Of a stretch of DNA of 53,006 nt, positions 35,184 through 47,000 are shown one piece after another (position 1 is the first letter of the stretch; every line of letters starts with the position of its first letter). The DNA comes from Pelargonium nanum (Eukaryota > Streptophyta > Magnoliopsida > Geraniales > Geraniaceae). The position numbers and the translations under genes are program-made. Where the stretch lies: assembly GCA_036897485.1 (NCBI GenBank), contig JAYMTF010000110.1, forward strand, positions 1 to 53,006, given 5' to 3'. The notes under the pieces are model-generated. The model made no database searches. It saw only the letters and a program-made list of their open reading frames with translations, and was not told where the DNA came from.

Positions 35184-35899
35184 ATGGAAGGACTGAACTC
35201 TATGATGATGGATCGATTTCATCAATGTTTGGTGGATTGATTTTTCTAGTTTTTCTATTAGAACGAGGTTTCTCATCCATGAGCAATACAATATTATGAT
35301 GCTCCTAAGATTTTGCTTTAGAAGACGAACATTATGTACTTTTTTGGATCCGATGACAATGCTTGAATGGAGATACAGAAAGTTACAACAGAAATAGTCT
35401 GATTCGGTTTAATTTACAAGTAATATGTAATTTGTTTTGTGTTTAGAGGGATGTGACCATTTTGAAATCAACCTTTTTTTCTTTTTCACTGAGTTTTGGA
35501 TCAATTGTTTACCTTTCAAGACTCATCTATAATTCCTGACACTGGAGAAAAGCCAGCTTCACAGCATAAATGTTTGGCTTCATAAAGTTGGAAAGAACAG
35601 ACTCCACTTTTTGGAAATTTATGAAACTACAAAATTCGTGCGTCAGTGGTAAATTCCTACAAACTATAGAGTTCAACACTTCTTTGGCTTCCATCAAAAA
35701 GAAAAAAAAACACTTCTTTGGCTCTCTCTTATTATTATTGTATAAATTATTTCATGTCATAAATAGTTCTTGGTATTTCAAATTGAAGCCAAAGAAAGGT
35801 ACAATCAATTATAATCAATTATAGTCTTTTATATTATAGAAATGCATACAATAAGTCAACTATTCACATTTTCAAAACCAACCATTGGAATTCAATACG

Positions 35900-36056
35900 T
35901 TTGATTAGTGAATAGATTTCAAGCCTTAAACCGATTAATCTCTAATCGAGGGTAAGTCATAGTTGAAGCTAATCACTCTCCTTAGATGCGTGTTAAGCGG
36001 GGATCGAATACAACCGCTCTTCCCACTTACGCATTTTGTATTGCCAACTGCGCCAT
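35900..36056 (-). mobile_element. tRNA-derived SINE, minus strand
   Basis: Read on the minus strand it starts GGCGCAGTTGGCAATACAAA (A-box region), then GTATTCGATCCCCGCTTAAC (B-box region), and continues as an AT-rich body. The head resembles that of the SINE at 2408-2606 (GGCGCAGTTCGCTACACAGA, then TTCCCGCTCAACAC), so both probably belong to one family. The boundary at the low-coordinate end is uncertain. Confidence 0.5.
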
Positions 36057-36340
36057 TTTTCAATATCCATTCAAATGGATCACAAATAAACTTATGATCA
36101 AGCTCATAAAATGATACAAAAAATATACATCTATGTTATATGTGATCCCTTTTTTTTTGTTTAAACAATCAACAATTACATTTCAACTAATTCATTTCAT
36201 CACTAACATCCAAAAATCTCAAACTTTTGCTACATAATCACTGAGTAGTAAATCAATAAACGTGAACTCAACTCCATCTCCATTGAAAAATATAAAATTT
36301 GCAAGTATACATTTACGAAACCAGAGAGTGTGAGTGATAT

Positions 36341-36802
36341 TCAAAGAAGCGTAATGAGAATAAAAATAAGAAGAGCAGCAATGAAGGAGTACTTTAGAGC
36401 CGCCACCAGAATCGCCACCGCTATCAAGAACAGCTGCCCCAGAACCTGAACGCTTGCCCACGTCAGCAGCCCCGTCAATCCCACAGCGATCACGTTGTCC
36501 GGATCCGGGTTCAACAGATCGCCCCACCTCACATTCAATATCGGCCGCCGGTCTTTCTTCGCCTCATCCCCGCCGTCGGACCCGATTTCCCGCTCTCCTC
36601 CGCCGCCGCCGATCTTCGAATCTGGACTCGTATTGTTGTCGCCATTCGAAGCTAACAGCTTCAAATTTTGGGGGATTTTCTGGGATTTCGATATGGAGAG
36701 GGAAGAGGAGAAGAAGCTGAGATTTTGGTGCCGGAATTTTGGAGCTGCTAGTGGTGGTGGTGGTGGTGATGGTGGCTGTGAAAGGGAAGTGAGCCCTAAC
36801 AT
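36341..36802 (-). CDS. Small predicted plastid membrane protein
   Basis: Single-exon frame of 153 residues with its ATG at 36802. The first 50 residues are rich in Ser, Pro and Leu with few acidic residues (MLGLTSLSQPPSPPPPPL), as in chloroplast transit peptides. A Gly/Glu/Asp-rich linker follows, then RRPILNVRWGDLLNPDPDN. From about 103 to the end the chain is almost wholly hydrophobic, with two membrane spans likely (IAVGLTGLLTWASVQVLG and LFLIAVAILVAALKY, continuing into ALLIFILITLL). The ending LITLL right after a membrane span is unusual but in frame to a stop. I do not recognise a named family; plants have conserved uncharacterised plastid membrane proteins of this layout. It converges on the RRM gene, about 1.2 kb away. 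Confidence 0.7.
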   Translation of the reverse strand: MLGLTSLSQPPSPPPPPLAAPKFRHQNLSFFSSSLSISKSQKIPQNLKLLASNGDNNTSPDSKIGGGGGEREIGSDGGDEAKKDRRPILNVRWGDLLNPDPDNVIAVGLTGLLTWASVQVLGQLFLIAVAILVAALKYSFIAALLIFILITLL

Positions 36803-37429
36803 TTTTATTTTCTCGTTGGTTTTAATTTGGGAACAGTTGAAGTAAGAAAAATGAGGGGTAATGAAATGAAGTTACGAAATTGCCCCGGAGGAAGCATGAA
36901 TTTACAGAATTTCCTTAGCGATTTTTTAATACCTAAAATGCATAGATTATATATTATTACTCAAATGGTCGTGTGACAAGGATATAATCAATTGGGGTCC
37001 CACTTAACTCTGACTGACAAAGACATTGACGACTTAGCTAAAGAGTGTAGTACTCAGTTCGCAAACTGACTCGCATAACAAAATTCTGCACCACTTATAC
37101 GACCAGAAGTAGCTAGAATATTGATGACCATACCGAAGGCACTAGAAGCCCCCCTTCAACTTGTAAAGACTCGACATCTACTCCTAACTGTCCCTTCTAC
37201 TCCACCTGTTCTATCGCTTTTCTATTCGTCGGAGCCTCTACACTACTACCCGCGCTTCCACCACCCCTGCCCAACTGCACCGGCCATGCACCACTCCAAA
37301 CAAGACCATTGTGGCCCCTCACCACTCATCCCACCCACTCTTTCTCTCTGAACTGAATAGCGCACCGTCCACGTTGTATCGATTTGATTATTATTATTAT
37401 TATTATTATTACTAAAAAAAGAATGAAGT
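36803..37429. other. Spacer, probable promoter of the minus-strand plastid gene
   Basis: No coding exon is recognisable. An ATT/TTA microsatellite lies at 37387-37411. Open frames at 37121-37351 have no recognisable motif. Confidence 0.35.
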
Positions 37430-37572
37430 CCCCAAGGAATAACGCAATGATTAAGATATGCATCTCTATGTGAGAGGTCGTGGGTTCAACTCTCATTGCG
37501 TCGGGTGAAGTGAAGTTTTGAGTGAAATAAGAAAATCTACTTACTGTTATGTAACTCAACTGATAAAAAAAT
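37430..37572 (+). mobile_element. tRNA-derived SINE
   Basis: The head AACGCAATGATTAAGATATG has an A-box-like structure. A good B box (GGGTTCAACTC, 37482-37492) follows 40 bases later, then a body of about 60 bases ending in GATAAAAAAATGGG. No clean target duplication was identified. Confidence 0.55.
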
Positions 37573-38340
37573 GGGAATAACAAGAGACTTTTTATTTAAG
37601 CTCTCAAACTATTTCTTTTATTTCTAAATGTTTTTCAAATGTAATCTTTAAGCTTTCAATATGGTCTTAATATGAACATATTAATACATATAAATACATC
37701 ATCATATTACATATATGCAAATGTCTTTCAAATTAGTCTATCAAGTAAAATCATTATAATGTAAAACCATCATCATATTACATATAAATACATCAAATCA
37801 CATCATATTTCAATCTTCTTTGGTGTGAAGGAACATTACATATGAGCCGTCCGATGAAAGGCAAAAACATCACATGCAGTGTTAGAGAGGGAGAGAGATA
37901 GAGACAAGAATTCAACAATAAAAGCAAAATTTGTATCTTTTTAAAATGGAGATTATATAATGATGACTCATAAAAAGAGGTCTCTCTTTCCTTTTATCTT
38001 TACAATTTCTCTCTCAAAATCATCATCCCATCAACATCATGGTTCATGCATCATGATAATCACAGTCGTCAAATTCCAATCTGGGACCCACCACATGATC
38101 ACGGCCGTTCGTACAAGGGTGGTGGTGGTGTGACATAGATATGTGATGGTGATGAATGATGATGTGTACAGCTGTGTGGGGACCACACCCTCTTTTAGGC
38201 CAAGACAGACCCCACCCACGGACCCACCTCCATTCTCCAAAATATCATATTAAGTTACACATATTATTTTAAGCTTTACTATTTTAATATCAATTTTATT
38301 AGTACTTAAATCATTCATATATAGCAATTTTACTGTGTAT
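37573..38340. other. Spacer, no gene recognised
   Basis: AT-rich sequence with a short imperfect repeat of CATCATCATATTACATATA at about 37696 and 37767. The part around 38050-38230 is richer in GC and T/G but shows no supportable exon. Confidence 0.4.
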
Positions 38341-38606
38341 TAGTCACTCCGTCCCAAAATGAGTGTCCTGTTCGTCTAAAAAAATTTCTCTCAAAATTTT
38401 GTCCTGTTTCTATTTTTAGGTTATTATATTATTGTTTTATCATATTACCCTTATCACTTATGCACTAAAGAAAAACCTAATCTGAACTGCACATGGGGTG
38501 TAGCAGGGAAAGTGAGGGTAATATTAGAAACACATTAAATCATTTGGTAATACTTAATTTTTGCAAAAAATAGAAACATGACACTCATTTTGGAACGGAG
38601 GAGTAC
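38341..38606. mobile_element. Stowaway-type (Tc1/mariner) MITE
   Basis: The left end reads TAGTCACTCCGTCCCAAAAT followed by GAGTGTCCTG. The reverse complement of the right end reads TAGTACTCCTCCGTTCCAAA followed by ATGAGTGTCATG. The inner word CTCCGTCCC(A) and flanking TA dinucleotides are the Stowaway signature. The interior is AT-rich and non-coding. Confidence 0.85.
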
Positions 38607-39368
38607 TAATTTGGGATCACTTAACATCACCAAAATATTGTAATAAGTTATGGAAACTAGAAATGCATGTGCTTAAAAAGAACATGTATTTTCTACTTTT
38701 CAAAATTCACTAAGAATCGACTCATGTCTGCAATGAAATTGATGAGTGTCTTTGACCTATCAAATTCTACATTTTGTTATTCTTGTATCCTTTTTAACTT
38801 ACCTACAGATATAAACAACCGCTCTATAATTGTATAAGAAATAATTTATTCATGTACCACTCGGTGCATGTCAAATGCATATACATGTGAAAATGAATCA
38901 TGACCGTTGATTACTTCTGAAGGTACCCACTACCCTATCCGACTGAAAACCCAAGCTACTCAAATAATATGGATACTATCCACTTTTCAACTATCACAGT
39001 CAGACATGTGTCTTACATTTGACATGTAAGGCGGCTGCATGCGCCAAATTGCTTCTTAAATGTATTGTTAACTAGCGATAGATGTCTGCAAATGTCTTAA
39101 ACACATGTATTTGAAACGCATACATACGCTAATACTGGTTGATAAGTTATAAGTGAAAGGGAGGGAGGCATGTCCATATCATATGGATGAGTGAGTGGTG
39201 ATGAGGAATTGATAATAAGATAGCATGCAGAGCATGCAGGAGAGGATGAGGTCATGAGATGGAAATGAAGAGAGACCAAAATGGTGAGTAACACCTCTTG
39301 ACTTCTGGGGTAAGCAATCACAGAAGAGATCTGACAACCCATCTCTTCTACTTTCTCAGATTCTTTCT

Positions 39369-39401
<33 letters not shown>

Positions 39402-41640
39402 ATTTGATGGCTTCAAATTTGGACTTATTGGCCACAACCCAACACCTTCTTCCTTACTCTTCTTCTCCATCTCTGCACTGCACCTCTTTTCTCTTGTCTC
39501 TTACTTTGTCTCCCAATTTTCTTTTGCTGTTTTTGTGCCTCTAATGTACATAAACCATGCAACTTTAATACTACTACATAACCAACAAGGTTCTTTTGTT
39601 TTTTCCTTATATTTTCGAAGAAGCGACACCATATATATAACTTTCAAGCATATTATCTAGCTAGTATTCAACGGACACTTAATTAAAAGTTGAAGTGACG
39701 ACATGTGATTGACCGTTTGATAGCGCGAGACCAATGAGAGCCCTTTGGTATTGACCCTCAGGATGTGTATGTCATCCAATCTTCACAAGTGAAATGGTTT
39801 TTCGAGAAATGTTCATAGCGATAGAATATAGATGGTATTCTTGAGTTTTAGAAGGCTTTGGTCTTCCTTTTGGCTTTAAGCAATGAGCGATGATGAATGA
39901 CTTGTGAAGAGCGTGATTGATGCTAAGTTTTGAAATAACTTTTGAGATCTTACTTTGAATTTCATGTTAAAGTACTTTCGGAAGTATTACCAGTGACCTA
40001 ATACAAAGCTCCGCATAGGTATCCGCGGGGAGCCTTGGTGACATTGTGGGAGCTTTGCATGATGCTTTGTTAATCTCTTGGATTGGCTCGAAACCTGCCA
40101 AGTTAAAACCTATAGAAACTCGGAAAAGCAATGCACTCAACTAATATCATACTTTCCTTTGTTTGTTTTTTTTATCGTTTTCAGTAATTTAATTAAATAT
40201 TTATCTGAATCGATCCTATGACGTGAACTTCACCGAGTCTTCAATTATATTTCCTTTACTAGATGAAAAGAATTACTTGCTCTTAATTTTTTCCTGGCCT
40301 ATATATACAACTATAATAGGGCATAGTTAAATTGATTTACTAGATGTGGAGGATTGTTTAGGGCATGTCTAGGGTACCCACCACCATGTTGCCATGTCTT
40401 CCCCATATACGCCTATATTTGGATGGATGCAAAATATAGCTTCAAGAAAGTGAATTTTGATCCTTCCTATTCTATTTTTCTTTATTTGTTGCTAAATTCC
40501 AAAACCTAATGGAAATTTCGTCATCTCTATTTTCTCTTGGCCTCTTCTTCTCCCATTTATAGTTTGGTTTCATTCAACCCAACACATGCATCTTGTACGT
40601 ACGTATATAAGAAACAACAAATAAATTGTAATTTAACAAATGTTTTTATATTACCTTAAATAAATTACATAGATAACTAATGACTAAGTCAAGGGTGAGC
40701 CGTAGTAAGAATAGATATACTCTAACTTGATAACTAGCAAATTCTTAAAAGTTGAGCTAATGGTAAATGGTCCATGTAAATGATACTCTTAAAATTATGA
40801 AGTTGATTCAAATTTTATTTTAAAAGTATAAACTCAAAAAGATGTGTAATTCCTCTTTGGACACTTGACTCTTCAAGTGAAGACAACTCTATTATTTTAT
40901 CATAAATCTCGTCGTATTATTTGATGAAATTCGAACTCACATACAACTTAAATATTATGAAAGTTACATCACATAAATGCATATTCTATATGCTGTTTGA
41001 GAAATATATATCACATTTCAAATTATTCATGCAATTGTAAAGAAACACTATATATGTTATCGAAAAACTTGCCTCAACTCACATTTACATATTTTAAATA
41101 GTTATCGAATAAACTCTATTCACACACACAAAACAAAACAAAAAAAACTTAAACGTTTACACAGTATAACATAACAGTAAACAACACAATATAATAATAC
41201 ATGCAGCAGAAAAAAAAGAAAAAAAAGTAATTGACCAACCAAGGGGCTATTTAATATCATCACTGTTCACCATTTCATCAACATACTGTAGCTTCTACTA
41301 CTGCACCTGACACACCATCTTCAACCTTCATGCTCTTCACTTTCAGCTAAACAATAACACTGCCCAAAACCAAACCCTAAGCTGCTTATTTCTTAGCTAG
41401 CCGCCACTTGAAAAAAGAAGAAAAGAAAAGAAAACAAAGTTGGTCAAAAGGTTAATTACAGAATTATTGTTGTTTAATGTCCCATGCACTGTACACGTGT
41501 CAGCCACTCAGAGCAGTCATCAGATTATCATCCTTGCGTAATGCTTTGCCACTTGTCACCCCCTCATTGGTCTCTCTTACCTCTACGTATAGCTCTTATT
41601 CCATTTTCCTTTTTAGAGAGGAAATAAAGAAGTGATGACA
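38607..41640. other. Long AT-rich spacer, distal promoter of the trihelix gene
   Basis: No gene was recognised. A TA microsatellite lies at about 39373-39398. The open frame at 39298-39660 is built largely around it and the following T-rich sequence and is not credible as protein. Towards 41300-41640 the sequence is likely promoter and leader of the trihelix gene. Confidence 0.4.
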
Positions 41641-41801
41641 GTGTGATGAAAGGTGCGGTAGACTCGGATCCTGTCGCCCAACAAAAAGATAAAACCAAAA
41701 AAATAACTCTTATTCGTAGTGAAGTCTGTTCTTGGCCTCTTCTCTTCCCCATCTCCTCTCACTCAAGCTATAGCTTTTGTGTGTTTCTTTTTCATTTTTA
41801 C

Positions 41802-44076
41802 ATGAGTGAGGGCAATTACGGGTTGCCGGATGTGCGGCTTCTCATGACTGGGAGAAACGCTCATTTTCTCCCGGCCATGAGGGAGACTCCGGTGGTAGTC
41901 GAGCACTTCTCGTCTCACGACTACCACCGGAGTCTGACAGTAGCACCACTACCATCGCCCCACCACTTTGATTCTTTTAACAGTGGTGGAGGCGGTGGTA
42001 TGTTCGGTGGTGCTACTGGTGGTGGCCCGCCGTCTCTAGTCGATTTCGGCCACCACGATTCATCGGCAGCTTCCACTACCACCCACACCGGAGCTCAGGC
42101 TATGTGCGGGCTCGAATTGGAGAGCGGATACAGCCTCGGAAACGATATCGGGGCCGGAAACGGACGGTGGCCGAGACAAGAGACGCTTACGCTTCTTGAG
42201 ATCAGATCTCGTCTTGATTTCAAGTTCAAGGAGGCTAACCAGAAAGGACCATTGTGGGATGAAGTCTCAAGGTATATTTATTATACGTGTTCTTGAGAAA
42301 AAAAAAAAAAAACCCTAACACTGCTACATAGTACATACAATTGATCTCGATCTCTGTACTATGATTATTATTTTTTTTTAAATTTGGACCTGGTTTTAAT
42401 TTCTTTATTTTACTTTGAAAAGTTGGGAAGCTTTTAAAGATTAAAGATTGTGTTTTTTTTTTCTTCTTCTTCTTTTCTGTGTGTTCTTGTTCTTGTTGAA
42501 AATGACAAGCCTTTCCAGTTAACTGGGTGTTGGGAGACCTAGGTGTTTCTTTATCTGAATTTTTCTGATCAATTTATTTAATTTTTTGACTATTGAGCTT
42601 CATTAAGGCCAAGGTGTACCCATTTGCTTGTTCCATGAGATTTGGAATAGTGTCTAGTACAAGGTAAACTTTACTTCATCAAGATTCAGTAGTTTCTCCT
42701 TGCTAGCTCATCACTTTGGGTCAAATGGGAAAAAAATGGCATCCAAGTGAATCTTGCATTGAAAAAAAAAAAACATTAATATTTTATGATATCTTGAAGA
42801 TCATGTTTGGGAGGCAAGAATGTCCTTAAAATAGTTAAAACAATTTAAAAACCAATATCTTAATAATTAGCTCATATGAACATTTTGGATTTGCCTTTTA
42901 TTTTCTAGAAAGACCTAAAATGTTAAAATTTGTTACTTTTTATTTGAATGTATGTTCATTTTGTTTTCTTGTGTTACGCATTATAAATTCTTAATAGTAG
43001 CCGCTGAGTGTTGAATCTCAGTGTATCGTGGTAACAAGATAAGATATGATCGTTGATGCAGAATAATGGCCGAGGAGAACGGGTATCAAAGAAGCGGAAA
43101 GAAATGCAGAGAAAAGTTCGAAAACTTGTACAAATACTACAAGAAAACCAAGGAAGGCAAAGCCGGACGGCAAGACGGGAAGCACTACCGGTTCTTTCGC
43201 CAACTCGAGGCCATATATGGAGAATCATCAACCAACAACCTCAATCAACTTCAAGAAACCAATCTAGTAGCTCTAAGGAACAAGAACATGTCTCTTCTTT
43301 ACAATCACCAACCACCTCCTCACCAAGAAAATCAAGATTTGCCTCATCATAGCTTCCAAGAACACAAGATCTCAGAGAGCCAGCTCAGCTTCTCCAACAA
43401 CAACAACTTGTCCGAATTCGAGACCTCGTCCTCGGACAACAACAATAACAATGATGATCAAGACCTATCCACCATTGCCTTCATGAAGAGCAAGAGAGTG
43501 GTTAGGAGGAGTTGGAAGTGGAAAGTGAAGGAGTTCATAGACTTGCAAATGAAGAAGTTGATGGAGACACAAGAGGCATGGATGGATAGGATGTTGAGAG
43601 CCATTGAAGAGAAGGAGAAGGAGAGGGTGTGGAAGGAGGAGGAGTGGAGGAGGCAAGAGGTGGCTAGGGTTGACCAAGAACATGAGTTTTGGGCCAAAGA
43701 GAGGGCTTGGATGGAAGCTAGAGATGTTGCTCTCATGGAGGCCTTGAAGAAGATCACAAATGTTGACAATGATCATAACAATGTTGACATGTTTTGTGAC
43801 ATCATGAACAAGATGATCAAGAGCAAGGAGGAGACAAGAACTTGCAATTACTCTCAGAAGCTGGATTTGTATCAAGAGGTTTCGAGATCGAAAAGGGCTC
43901 AAGAGAGTGAGATGATGAGGCTTCAATTGCAAGAACAAGAGGAGAATGTTGGAGGTGGAGGCATGAATAATGTGGTTTCTAACTCAAATGTGGGCTTTCT
44001 TCACATGAACAATGAAGAGATGTGGTGGGACAAGTATGGGTTGAAGCTTAGTAATCAAAAATACCAGCAAGGTTAA
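41802..44076 (+). CDS. PTL: Trihelix transcription factor, GT-2 clade, PETAL LOSS-like
   Basis: Nuclear DNA-binding protein; PTL restrains growth between sepal primordia and shapes petals in Arabidopsis. Exons are 41802-42271 and 43062-44076, joined at AG|A, total 1485 nt or 494 residues. The start at MSEGNYGLPDVR is chosen because the family begins with a similar GLPxxR motif; the frame is open upstream to 41643 but that part is not conserved. A Gly/His-rich leader precedes one trihelix domain at about 122-200 (RWPRQETLTLLEIRSRLD, then KKCREKFENLYKYYKKTKEG across the intron). A central helical region follows at about 307-388 (KVKEFIDLQMKKL to WMEARDVALMEALKK). A short tail ends MWWDKYGLKLS, matching the PTL C-terminus. 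The second trihelix that PTL and GT-2 carry before that tail is missing. The intron (42272-43061) has T-runs and no other gene. Confidence 0.85.
41884..41935 (+). repeat. Perfect 18-bp inverted repeat within the trihelix gene exon 1
   Basis: Left arm 41884-41901 (AGACTCCGGTGGTAGTCG) is the exact reverse complement of 41918-41935, with a 16-base loop. It is GC-rich and lies in coding sequence (residues around ETPVVVEHFSSHDYHRSL), so the mRNA should form a strong hairpin 80 bases after the start codon. Confidence 0.9.
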
Positions 44077-47000
44077 GTTCAAGAAAACCTATTTATATAT
44101 ATGTATAAATATGGTTTTTGTTTTCTTGAATCTTGATTATGATGGTGATGGTGGATATATGAGTAACTTTGTTGTTTTGATGAGGTAAGGATTTTGGAAT
44201 TTTTATGAATTGTGTATTATGTGGATCACTTGAATTTAATTGCATGTCTGTGTAAGAAATCAGCATTACTTACCAGGATTTTCTCTTCCTCTTTATTTTG
44301 ATTCTGTACAAAGAAAGTAATTAAAATATTGACACATATAGTAATACTATATGTTTCAAATACTATACAAAATGACGTGTAAATTACAGAAAAAAGACAC
44401 ATTAATTATTTTATTGATACGACTTGATTGAGTGTCACAATGCGTCGGTCATCGGCACCAAAAATTCATGAAAAATTGTCACTATGACAATGATAATTTT
44501 CGAATGTGTTTTGAATTTTATTCTAAGGATTTTTGTTGAAGCTAAAATAACTATGAAAATGCAGCAACTAGTTAAAATGAGTATCAGTACTGTTTTTCTT
44601 CATTCTTATAATAGATACAGTTCATTGTCAAAATTCTTGTTCAAAAGATTTTGGGTTCTTCACTTTTCTGATATGCAATCAAAATTTTGCAAACTAAAAT
44701 AATATTTAGGGATATAAATCTTTGAATATATACTTTATCTGCCATTAATTAAGAATATACATTATCGCATCCCTGAGATGCAGACTTTTGTTCTTGATTT
44801 TGCTTTTCTATATGGGTTCTTTTTTTATCCTGAGAATTATTAATCCATTTTTTTAAAGTTTATTAAAAGGACCCAAATAAACCCCCACACACACATATAA
44901 CTTTCCTTTTCAATATATGACTTCTATTTGAATTTCATTTATATTAAATAAATCATATAATCAATGAATTTGTCATAACAGTCACACAATTTTCTTGATA
45001 TTCAAAATACATGATATATGATAATCATGTTAAGACATATAAGTATATGAAGTTTAGAATAAACCATTTTTTTCTAACAACTTATATAGAATTGTGTATA
45101 TATAAAGATAGAAAGAGAAATGTATATATAAAAAAGGTACTGATGAGATTCAATTAACTTCGTATATATAAATAATATATAAACAGTACATTAAATTCAA
45201 TTATATATATATAAAATAATAAAAAACTAGATTTTTAGTTTTTACAGTATCTGTGCATGAACACTGTAGAGTAAGTGGATACTCAAAAGAACAGTAGAGA
45301 GAGCAGAGGGAACAAAAGGGTAGAAAGTTGACCAATAATGAAGCAAGAGAGACAAAAAGAGAAACTGCCAAATCTAATTCTAAAAACACTTTTTCAACAC
45401 ATTCCAAACAAGGAACCAAATTAAGAATATAAAATCTTGTGCAACCATTTAAGTATATTATCTACACAAACCCTTTTTGCATATATCCATTACATAGTTG
45501 ACCAACCAACGTACAATAAATTAATATTCACATATCGAACTCTCTTTTAATTTATATATCCAATCCATGCTTGCATGATTCCAAATTCCATTCCCACAAA
45601 CTTATATAGCTTCAAATTTAAGGCATTATATATCATCACTTCCATCACTATATATTAACCTAACAAGAAAGAACTACAAGATTCAAGAAGCTAGCTTGCT
45701 ATAGAATCATATATACGAGCAAATAAGCGGACATTGTTTTTGGGTAAAACTGTTCCATATTTGAATGTTTAAAAATTATTTTAGGTTATAAAAACAATCA
45801 ACGACCAAACTGGTCTATATAAAAAATTTAGGAACCAAATTAATTTTTTACTAAAAAGTCATGCACAAACATACTTTTATATATCTTTAGTTGAACATTA
45901 TAATGTTTACACAAATATTAAAATATGTACCTGAACAGTTTTTGTGTATACATTTATTTGTGTATTTAAGCATCTCCAAATTTTGGTCAGGTTCAACTAA
46001 TCACAAATGATAAAATTAGTTCAAACCTAAGTGGGTTACTAAAAATCATAATATTTGTCATCAATCTTGAACGAATCGATGATCATGTAAGTCAGGCCAA
46101 CATCTATTTCAACCAACTTTAATATAAAAGAAAAAAAATTAGAAACTAAGTGCACACATAACACATAAAAATAAGGAATTGATATCACATTTTTTATTCC
46201 AAAAAAAAAATGTCTAATAAAGTTAGTAACACAAAAGAAACTTGAGTGTCAAATTTTATTTGTTGAGATGCACAAGACAAGATATGCAACCAATTAGTTT
46301 CATTATGGGCCTGGTCGAAACCAGATTATGGAGTAAATGGGCCATCTAGGTTTTCACACAATTCCCACTAGTTTTTTCTCTCTTTTTTTCAAAATAAAAT
46401 AATCAACTATATAATATTTATTGTTATATAATATCTAAAATGTAAGAGTGCCTCAGATTTGTTACATGATTAAAATTAAAATAATTTTGTTTCATTTTGG
46501 TCTATAAATATAAAGAAATCAATTCTCAACCAATTTTAAACCAATAAACAACCTAGTTGACTATTTGTACATGGAGAATAGAAAATCAATTATAGTGTAC
46601 AAATTGTCCTGTGCATTATATATAGCATGAGACATGTGACACAATATATAATATAGTTGTAAAAAAAAAAATATCAGTCACCACTCACCAATCAACTAAT
46701 ATTAGTAGCTAATTTATGGAGCCATTGCTTTCTGATCAGTGTCACACTCAAGGTAGAGAAAAGAAAAAAAAAATCCAACCATAGCTTGTGTGTTAGGTAT
46801 TTGTTTAATAAAGCCCTTGAAACCAATAAATTAGTATAAAAATTTCCCTTAAAATGTAGGTCACATTACAAACAGCCACCGCCTCATGTACCTGCAAATG
46901 CAACTTACATTAATTACTAGTCAATATTAATGGATTTAATATAATTGTTTTTTATATAAATAATATAATTGTTAGATATATAATAAGGTGTAGAAGGTAG

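Noticed and set aside
36454-36845. Plus-strand frames opposite the plastid membrane protein
   Set aside because: They are Ser/Pro/Arg-rich reverse-strand shadows; the minus-strand frame has a transit-peptide-like start and membrane spans.
37430-37572. tRNA gene suggested by A and B boxes
   Set aside because: No acceptor-stem pairing or anticodon arm could be formed and an A-run follows, so a SINE is the better reading. The same holds for 2616-2856, 5025-5118 and 35900-36056.
39298-39660. 120-codon open frame
   Set aside because: It runs through a TA microsatellite (YIYIYIYI) and T-rich sequence; no domain or codon signal.
41643-41801. N-terminal extension of the trihelix protein from an ATG at 41643
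   Set aside because: The extra 53 residues look like translated leader and family members begin near the GLPDVR motif, so 41802 is preferred.
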